Notes under the pieces: model-generated
Told to the model about the DNA's origin: nothing
Database searches by the model: none
What the model saw: the letters and a program-made list of their open reading frames with translations, nothing else
NCBI GenBank assembly: GCA_049511115.1
Contig: JBEKYH010000108.1
Location: 1-12,060, forward strand
Source: JBEKYH01 sp049511115
GTDB taxonomy: Bacteria; Planctomycetota; Phycisphaerae; Tepidisphaerales; Tepidisphaeraceae
DNA: 12,060 nucleotides
Direction: 5' to 3'
Part shown: positions 7,259 to 12,060 of the stretch, one piece after another
Layout of the letters: every line of letters begins with the position of its first letter
How positions within the stretch are numbered: the stretch's first letter is position 1
Position numbers and translations under genes: made by a program

Positions 7259-7566
7259 TAGAGCATCCTTTTCCATTTGTCTTTACTGTACTCCGCGTGC
7301 GTCATGAACAGCATCGCGTAGACAATCTGTGTGTTGTAGTGAACCGCGGCAATGAGCCGGTATTTATTGCCGCCGATGTTAAAGACGTCCACGCGCCGGC
7401 CGCTGTCCACGGTCACTTCATCGGCTGACGAGACAACGGACCGCATCTCGACGAAGTTCTTCCAGTCCGCGTCCTCAATGAGGGTCATCCATTTTTCCAG
7501 CGCCGCCTCCGCATCCGCGTGCCGGGAAGCCCAGCTCTTCACGGTGGGCGGCTTGACGATCCGCAT
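7258..7566 (-). CDS. higB: HigB-type mRNA interferase toxin
   Basis: This 102-residue protein carries the HigB toxin signature in its second half: RRVDVFNIGGNKYRLIAA, then YNTQIVYAMLFMTHAEY and a basic end KDKWKRM. HigB toxins of the RelE superfamily cut mRNA at the ribosome and arrest growth until HigA binds them. Length and toxin-first order match the family, and the frame is intact, so the toxin is probably active. The start ATG 7566 directly follows a palindrome and stands 6 nt after a -10-like box, with no Shine-Dalgarno sequence, which suggests a leaderless mRNA. The stop codon shares one base with the higA start (TAATG). It is divergent from the GH28 gene. Confidence 0.9.
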   Translation of the reverse strand: MRIVKPPTVKSWASRHADAEAALEKWMTLIEDADWKNFVEMRSVVSSADEVTVDSGRRVDVFNIGGNKYRLIAAVHYNTQIVYAMLFMTHAEYSKDKWKRML

Positions 7567-7583
7567 GACTGCATTATGCAGTC
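7567..7583. promoter_or_regulatory. Palindromic operator candidate of higBA
   Basis: GACTGCAT (7567-7574) and ATGCAGTC (7576-7583) form a perfect 8-bp inverted repeat around a single central base. It lies next to the higB start codon and covers the predicted -10 box. HTH antitoxins such as HigA bind short palindromes at their own promoters as dimers, so this is the obvious autorepression site. Binding itself is inferred. Confidence 0.75.
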
Positions 7584-7601
7584 AACCACGGCGGATTGCA
7601 A
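7573..7601 (-). promoter_or_regulatory. Predicted higBA promoter, leaderless
   Basis: On the minus strand TTGCAA (7601-7596, four of six matches) is followed after exactly 17 bp by CATAAT (7578-7573, five of six matches). ATG 7566 is 6 nt further. Transcription would begin at or beside the start codon. The -10 box is at the centre of the palindrome, so a repressor bound there would block RNA polymerase. Confidence 0.6.
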
Positions 7602-7754
7602 GAGATGTGGCGGCCTTGGCAACATTCGATCTGGTATTCTGTATGAACAATGACGGACGTTGGTTATGAGGGTCAAAACACGCAATTCTGCCGGCCCTTC
7701 ATCGAGGGAGGCGCCGGCGGCAAGCATTCCCGCGTCGATCGGAAGCCGACGAAC

Positions 7755-7760
7755 AGGAGA
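7755..7760 (+). promoter_or_regulatory. Ribosome binding site of the GH28 gene
   Basis: AGGAGA ends 5 nt before ATG 7766 and fixes this start. The rest of the higB-GH28 interval (7584-7754) holds the higBA promoter at its left end. I saw no convincing plus-strand promoter in it. Confidence 0.7.
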
Positions 7761-7765
7761 ATCCT

Positions 7766-9223
7766 ATGAATCACGCTCGGTTAACGATGTTATTACGGTT
7801 TGCCGCCGTAGGCGTGATCGCCAGTTTCGCCCGCGGGCAAACAGCGCCGCCATCGCCGGGCGATTCGCCGCAAGGCGGAGTGAGCCAGGGCGACGCCTCG
7901 CAAATCATCGCGGCCCCGCCCGTCATTCCCGACGCGAAATTCAATCTCACCGATTTCGGCGGCGTGGGTGATTACAAGGCTTTTAATACCGATGCCTTTC
8001 AGAAAGCCGTCGCCGCGATTGCCCAGGCCGGTGGAGGGCATCTCATCGTCCCGCCCGGGACGTACAAGACGCTGCCATTTGCGCTGACGAGCCATATGGA
8101 TTTGCACCTCGACGCCGGCGCGACGATCAAAGCGCCCGACACGTTCGAGGAATACGGCATCCCCGATCCGAACGACCCAGTAACGCCAACGACGCGACCC
8201 GCGGGTGCGCGCGGCTTCGGCGGCGGTCGCGGCTTCGGCCCCGGCGTGCGGCCGCTGATTTCCTGCCCGGCGAATACCACCGATATCTCCATCACCGGCA
8301 GCGGCACCATCGACGGCTCCGGCGCGATGTTCTGGATCTGGTCGGATAAAGCGGCCCGCCGCTATCCGCCGGGGCGGCGCGTTGTGGCCCGGCCCTCGCT
8401 CGTCTCCCTTTCCGGCGTGCAGCGGCTGCTGGTGGACGGCGTCATGCTGACGAATTCACCGATGTTTCACCTCGTCCCGCGCGGGCAGGACATCACCATC
8501 CAGAATATCCGCATTTTCGCCCCCAGCGACGCTCCCAACACCGACGCCATCGACCCCGGCGGGCAGCGCATAGTCATCCGCGATTGTGAGATCGACACCG
8601 GCGATGACGACGTCGCGATTCAAAGCGGGTCCAAAGACGTGCTGGTCGAAAATCTCACCTGCCTCCACGGCCACGGCATCTCCATCGGCAGTTCCACGCG
8701 CAACGGCCTGAGCCACGTGATCGTCCGCCATTGCACCTTCGACGGCGCCGACAACGGCCTGCGCATCAAGAGCTACCGCGGCGCCGGCGGCGAAGTGCAC
8801 GACATCTGGTATTCCGACATCACCATGAAAAACGTGCGCCGGCCGTTCGATATCAACATGCTCTACAACGGCAACGCCAACACTCCCACAGATGTGGGAC
8901 CTCGCCAGGCCGAGCCAGGCCAGACGCGGGCGATTCCCAATTTTCACGATATTCACTTCACCAACATGACCATCACGCGCTCGCCGCTCGCCGGCCGAAT
9001 TCTCGGCGTGCCCGAGCAACTCCCCAACAACATCACCTTCACCAATGTGAAAATCCAGGCCGACCGCGGCTTCCTCGTGCAGGATGCCAAGGATATCACC
9101 TTCGATAACGTCCAGATCGACGCCGCCATGGGCGAGCCGCTGGTGCTGGACAATGCGGTAGTCCTGTGGAACGGAACCGCCAGGAGCGGCGCCAGCGGCG
9201 GCTCGCCGGTCCCGTTCTATTGA
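7766..9223 (+). CDS. Secreted glycoside hydrolase family 28 (polygalacturonase-like pectinase)
   Basis: The 485-residue protein begins with a signal peptide-like stretch (MNHARLTMLLRFAAVGVIASFARG, cut about residue 25 before QTAPP). The start FNLTDFGGVGDYKAFNTDAF is the usual entry into the right-handed beta-helix of pectinases. All four GH28 catalytic motifs are present: NTDAID (258-263), GDDDVAI (279-285), GHG (302-304) and RIK (333-335), giving D260, D280/D281, H303, R333 and K335. The enzyme should hydrolyse galacturonan or a related pectic polymer outside the cytoplasm by inversion. A Gly/Arg-rich low-complexity segment (GARGFGGGRGFGPG) near residue 150 is an insertion in a loop. A good Shine-Dalgarno site supports the start. 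It stands alone, with no pectin transporter or uronate gene nearby, and its stop lies 24 bp from the convergent TIGR03118 gene. Exact substrate (homogalacturonan, rhamnogalacturonan, xylogalacturonan) is open. Confidence 0.88.
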   Translation: MNHARLTMLLRFAAVGVIASFARGQTAPPSPGDSPQGGVSQGDASQIIAAPPVIPDAKFNLTDFGGVGDYKAFNTDAFQKAVAAIAQAGGGHLIVPPGTYKTLPFALTSHMDLHLDAGATIKAPDTFEEYGIPDPNDPVTPTTRPAGARGFGGGRGFGPGVRPLISCPANTTDISITGSGTIDGSGAMFWIWSDKAARRYPPGRRVVARPSLVSLSGVQRLLVDGVMLTNSPMFHLVPRGQDITIQNIRIFAPSDAPNTDAIDPGGQRIVIRDCEIDTGDDDVAIQSGSKDVLVENLTCLHGHGISIGSSTRNGLSHVIVRHCTFDGADNGLRIKSYRGAGGEVHDIWYSDITMKNVRRPFDINMLYNGNANTPTDVGPRQAEPGQTRAIPNFHDIHFTNMTITRSPLAGRILGVPEQLPNNITFTNVKIQADRGFLVQDAKDITFDNVQIDAAMGEPLVLDNAVVLWNGTARSGASGGSPVPFY

Positions 9224-9247
9224 TTAGCGAACTGGTCAATAGCGCGA

Positions 9248-10375
9248 TCAATACCCATTAATCGGTCCCGGCGTACTCGGATCGCTGCTTATTTGATCCG
9301 CCGTCAGCGTGCCCAGCACCCCGCCATTCTGATTATCCGCCCCGGCGGTGAAGTAGAGCGTATCAGCCCCGCCTACTGACGGCGTTCCCGAGGTCAAACT
9401 CCACAAATCGCTGATGATCAGCGGCGTGCCGCTGGAATTGAGGACTTTTCCTTCAGATATGCCGGTAGTGGAAAATGCGTTGATCCGTCCATTGCCGAAG
9501 TTGCCAACGAGAATATCACCGGCGAATGATCCGAAAGTCGGCGGCGCGACCGCCAGCCCCCAGGGCGAATTCAAAACGCCGCCGCTGGCGAGGCGGCGCA
9601 ATAACGTTCCGCCGTCGGAGTAGACATCGACAAATCCGTTCCCCTTGCCGGGGACATCGTTCGCCTTCTCGGCATCCTGCTCGGCGTAAGTGACGTAAAT
9701 GTCGCCGTCGAGGCGCTGAATGTTGAACGGGGCAAAACCCTTGGGGATGGAAGGGTCAACGAATAGGCCGCCGTGCGGGACGTTTTTGAAGCTTGAATTG
9801 AGAACGACGATCTTATCCCGCCCAAAATCGGCAATGAACAAATCGCGCCCGCCAGTAAGACCCGGCGCAGTGGTCGCGCCTTTGAAGACCGCCCCGGACG
9901 CGGAGTCATCGACGGCGGTGATGGCCTTTGACAAATCGACCGAATCGCTCCAGCCGGCGACGATGCCCTGTTCGGTGACGAAGACGAAATTGCTCGGCGC
10001 GGTGTGGCCGTTTTCGGTGACGTCAAAGCCGGTCCCGGCGGTATTGGAAATAACCCCCGTCGGCCCGGCGGGACCGGTCTGACCGGGCGGCAGCGGAATC
10101 GAAATCGCCGGCAGGCCGGCCGATCCACCGCCGGCATTGTAAAGCGTGGTCGTGCCGCTGTTGTTATTGGAGACCCAGAGGTCGTTGTCGGTGCCGATGG
10201 TCAGGCCCCAGGGATTGATGAGGCTCGGATCAGTGTTCGCCGCCGCCGGGGAATTGGGGCCGCCATCGGTGACGAGATTGGTCTGCGTGACCATGGGAGC
10301 GGCCGAAAGCAGGAGGCGGCTTTGGAGAGGTTCCATCAGGGGAAGACGACGACGGTACGCGGGTTTGGTTTTCAT
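9248..10375 (-). CDS. TIGR03118 family secreted protein with LEPR-XLL-like N-terminus
   Basis: The 375-residue protein starts with a basic stretch (MKTKPAYRRR) followed by MEPLQSRLLLSA, a variant of the LEPR-XLL motif found at the N-terminus of many planctomycete exported proteins. The body matches the TIGR03118 family: TQTNLVTD, then INPWGLTIGTDNDLWVSNNNSGTT, NSPWGLAVAPPTFGSFAGDI and LVGNFGNGRINAF. These repeats suggest a beta-propeller-like (NHL-type) fold. The biochemical function is unknown. No PEP-CTERM or other sorting tail is visible; the protein ends PGPINGY. The frame extends to ATG 10399, but ATG 10375 places the basic stretch at the very N-terminus and has GAGG close upstream. It is convergent with the GH28 gene and lies 139 bp downstream of the NIPSNAP gene on the same strand. 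That interval holds no clear promoter or terminator. Confidence 0.8.
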   Translation of the reverse strand: MKTKPAYRRRLPLMEPLQSRLLLSAAPMVTQTNLVTDGGPNSPAAANTDPSLINPWGLTIGTDNDLWVSNNNSGTTTLYNAGGGSAGLPAISIPLPPGQTGPAGPTGVISNTAGTGFDVTENGHTAPSNFVFVTEQGIVAGWSDSVDLSKAITAVDDSASGAVFKGATTAPGLTGGRDLFIADFGRDKIVVLNSSFKNVPHGGLFVDPSIPKGFAPFNIQRLDGDIYVTYAEQDAEKANDVPGKGNGFVDVYSDGGTLLRRLASGGVLNSPWGLAVAPPTFGSFAGDILVGNFGNGRINAFSTTGISEGKVLNSSGTPLIISDLWSLTSGTPSVGGADTLYFTAGADNQNGGVLGTLTADQISSDPSTPGPINGY

Positions 10376-10514
10376 AAGCCTCAGGTTCCAAGGGGGCATA
10401 GATGCGGTTCGCCGGATACATCGGGCGAAATCGCTGATAGGGAATGCCGGGGGAGGGGGGGATTATTCGGTGGGATAGAGCGCGAAATGAATTGGAGAGT
10501 TCAAATCCCCCACA

Positions 10515-10853
10515 TCACTTCACCGGCGAATAATCCGTCGCCTTCAGAAAAACCGAATCAATTTTTTCCACCAGCGGCCCATCCTTCTCCGACACGGCTT
10601 TCACACTCTTCCACTCCGGGTCAGCCTGGAATTCCTTCCAACTCTCCGCCGCCGCTTCCTGGCTGGGGAAGGCCAGCAGATAGACAAGCTGTTGTTTCGC
10701 CCGCTCCTCATCGGCGGGTCTCCAAAAGCCCGCGACCGTCATGTGGTGTCTTTCGAAGAGCTTCAACGTGTGGTCGCGGAAGCGGGCGTGCAAGGCGTCA
10801 ATCCTGCCCGGTTTGGCGGTGTAGGTCCGCAACTCGAAAACGCGCGTGTCCAT
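10515..10853 (-). CDS. NIPSNAP family protein
   Basis: This 112-residue protein has the NIPSNAP domain from its first residues: FELRTYTAKPGRIDALHARF, then HHMTVAGFWRP and a central SQEAAAESWKEFQADPEW. The domain is a ferredoxin-like alpha/beta barrel, related to stress-responsive dimeric barrels. In bacteria it is common as a small stand-alone protein whose reaction is mostly unknown. There is no signal peptide, so it should be cytoplasmic. AAGGAG on the minus strand (10866-10861) ends 7 nt before the ATG, a clear ribosome binding site. The gene follows the alpha/beta hydrolase after 78 bp with no evident terminator, so it may be the last gene of that operon. Confidence 0.85.
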   Translation of the reverse strand: MDTRVFELRTYTAKPGRIDALHARFRDHTLKLFERHHMTVAGFWRPADEERAKQQLVYLLAFPSQEAAAESWKEFQADPEWKSVKAVSEKDGPLVEKIDSVFLKATDYSPVK

Positions 10854-10931
10854 TTTTTATCTCCTTCGTGAAGGCAATTTCGCGTACGCAACGGGTTGCC
10901 CATTGTAGCCCTCCACCTTTAATCTGTTTTT

Positions 10932-11756
10932 TTATCTGGTTTCCCCAGGCCGATACCCCGTCTCCGCGGTCGCAATCGGGAGTCTCTTCGCCGGCTTTCT
11001 CAAGAACTGCTCGACCACCGGAATCACCCGATCGGGTTCGGAAAAGAGCGCGAAGTGCCCGGCGTCTGGGATCACGGCAAGCTCGGCATTGGGAATGGCC
11101 TTCAGCGTCTCGACGGCATGCTCAAGACGCACAAAATCATGATCTCCCAGCGCGATAAGAAGCGGTGCTTTGATTGAAGCCAGCTCTTCGCCGGAAAATC
11201 CGCCCCATTGAATGCCGCAAACCTTGCCCCAAAACGTGGGCCAGTAGTCGGGATCAGGGGCCACTTTCTTGTAGTTTTCCTTCTGATATTCAAACGCCTT
11301 GGAGTCAGCCGTCGGCGGGGCACTCATGCGCGGCATCTCCATATTCAGCGCCACCTGCGGCGGCCCGAAAGTCGCCCCATACGTCGCGACGCGGCCGACA
11401 AGCTCGGGGTGACGAACGGCGATCATGGTCGCCATGACGCCGCCGTAGCTTTCGCCGAAGAAGTCGGCCTTGGAGATGCCAAGATATTTCAACAAGCCGA
11501 CCACGTCGGCGGCGTTTTGCTGCAACGTCATCGGCCGATGGGGGATATCCGCCGTGCGACCGTGCCCCTGAAGATCGACGGAAATGACCGACTGGTTTTC
11601 AGCCAGCGCGGGAAATGATTTCAAGCCGGCAACTCCAAAAACAGGAGGAATATAAACCAGCGCCTCGCCGGCTCCCTCGATTTGGTAATACACCTTGAGG
11701 CCGTTGACCGGGGCGTATCCGTGAGTTGCCTTCACTTTGTCATTACCTTCTTTCAT
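10932..11756 (-). CDS. Alpha/beta hydrolase
   Basis: The 274-residue protein has the alpha/beta hydrolase layout. The nucleophile elbow is GESYGG with S103, the acid is in LGDHDFV (D207), and the base is H234 in PDAGHFALF. The strand-turn motif SVDLQGHGRT (59-68) is also typical. The usual oxyanion HG motif after strand 3 is replaced by IPPVFG (36-41). A cap region with many aromatic residues (about 155-187) lies between S103 and the acid. The family covers esterases, lactonases and C-C or epoxide hydrolases, and the sequence does not tell which. There is no signal peptide, so it is probably cytoplasmic. AGAGGA stands 4 nt before the ATG. It starts 24 bp after the SRPBCC gene, so the two are very probably co-transcribed. 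Confidence 0.85.
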   Translation of the reverse strand: MKEGNDKVKATHGYAPVNGLKVYYQIEGAGEALVYIPPVFGVAGLKSFPALAENQSVISVDLQGHGRTADIPHRPMTLQQNAADVVGLLKYLGISKADFFGESYGGVMATMIAVRHPELVGRVATYGATFGPPQVALNMEMPRMSAPPTADSKAFEYQKENYKKVAPDPDYWPTFWGKVCGIQWGGFSGEELASIKAPLLIALGDHDFVRLEHAVETLKAIPNAELAVIPDAGHFALFSEPDRVIPVVEQFLRKPAKRLPIATAETGYRPGETR

Positions 11757-11780
11757 GACGTCCTCTTGCAGCAGCCGGAA

Positions 11781-12059
11781 CTATTTTTTGCCGTCTGAAG
11801 CGCTCCCAAATTGTTTCGGGAAAAGGTCCAGGAAGTAGTTCCATCCTTTCTCATGCCCTCTGGCCAACTCATGATCCGGAAGATCGCAATGCACGAGGGT
11901 CATGAGAGTGCCTTCTCCTTTTTTCTCAAAAGTCACGGTCACCGTCGACTCTTCCCCCAGGGTATTTGGCGACACCCAGGTATGCCCAATTCGACCCGGC
12001 CGCTCCAACTCCGTAAATCGCCCGTAGTGAGGAGTGCCCTTGACGCTCCAGTAAATGAA
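11781..12059 (-). CDS. SRPBCC/AHSA1-like domain protein, C-terminal part (5' end outside window)
   Basis: The frame is open to the window edge, so the TTG at 12008 is not the true start. The visible 92 residues include FIYWSVKGTPHYGRF, then RIGHTWVSPNTLGEESTVTVTFE, TLMTLVHCDLPDHE and GWNYFLDLF. This is the pattern of the second half of SRPBCC-fold proteins of the AHSA1 (Hsp90 ATPase activator homologue) type, with beta strands and a final long helix lining a hydrophobic pocket. Bacterial members often sit beside ArsR regulators and small enzymes. No regulator is seen here, since the upstream side is cut off. It is the first visible gene of a probable operon with the hydrolase (24 bp gap) and NIPSNAP genes. 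Ligand unknown. Confidence 0.75.
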   Translation of the reverse strand, partial: FIYWSVKGTPHYGRFTELERPGRIGHTWVSPNTLGEESTVTVTFEKKGEGTLMTLVHCDLPDHELARGHEKGWNYFLDLFPKQFGSASDGKK

Positions 12060-12060
12060 C

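Noticed and set aside
9218..9253. Inverted repeat TATTGAT/ATCAATA (9218-9224 and 9247-9253) spanning the convergent stop codons of the GH28 and TIGR03118 genes
   Set aside because: The stem is only 7 bp, AT-rich, with a 22-nt loop and no T tract, so it may be chance; not listed as a terminator.
10004..11158. 384-codon plus-strand frame across the TIGR03118, NIPSNAP and hydrolase genes
   Set aside because: It crosses three well-supported minus-strand genes and an intergenic gap, and its translation is Arg/Pro/Ser-rich with no domain.
1..12060. CRISPR arrays, tRNA or rRNA genes, transposase genes, phage genes, restriction or other defence operons
   Set aside because: None seen. The only defence-like or selfish module is higBA, which is a known type; no undescribed multi-gene system could be supported.

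Overview
The window is GC-rich, densely coding bacterial DNA. It most likely comes from a member of the Planctomycetota. The best clue is a secreted TIGR03118-type protein whose N-terminus carries a LEPR-XLL-like motif (MEPLQSRLLLSA), a signature typical of that phylum. The large AsmA-like protein, the GH28 pectinase and two dispersed inverted repeats fit this, but there is no rRNA or other marker to settle it.

Layout. (1) 2-745 (+) is the 3' end of a membrane glycosyltransferase (GT39/ArnT-like) whose reading frame carries a 120-bp inverted repeat. It is followed after 17 bp by a 1199-residue AsmA-like envelope protein (763-4362, +) with six copies of a motif spaced about 120 residues apart. 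(2) A second inverted repeat flanked by A and T tracts (4375-4501) separates this gene from a convergent AmpG-like MFS permease (4516-5802, -). (3) 5.9-7.6 kb is a small accessory block: an unknown membrane protein (+), a small retropepsin-like aspartic protease (+) and a HigB-HigA type II toxin-antitoxin pair (-). The protease and HigA genes converge and overlap by 13 bp. (4) 7766-9223 (+) is a secreted GH28 pectinase/polygalacturonase with all catalytic motifs. (5) 9248-10375 (-) is the TIGR03118 protein. (6) 10515-12059 (-) is a probable operon of an SRPBCC/AHSA1-like protein (cut by the window edge), an alpha/beta hydrolase and a NIPSNAP protein.

How parts work together. The glycosyltransferase, AsmA-like protein and AmpG-like permease all concern the cell envelope, but only the first two look co-transcribed. 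HigBA forms a self-contained module: toxin first, TAATG coupling to the antitoxin, and a perfect palindrome over the predicted -10 box next to the toxin start codon. The SRPBCC, hydrolase and NIPSNAP genes look like a small-molecule stress or catabolism cassette with unknown substrate.

I found no clearly new multi-gene system. The most interesting signal is that three genes in the 5.9-7.6 kb block share one promoter geometry (-35 box, 17 bp, -10 box, then 6-7 bp to the ATG). This predicts leaderless mRNAs, whereas most neighbouring genes have Shine-Dalgarno sequences. All functional calls come from reading motifs by eye; no database search was run.
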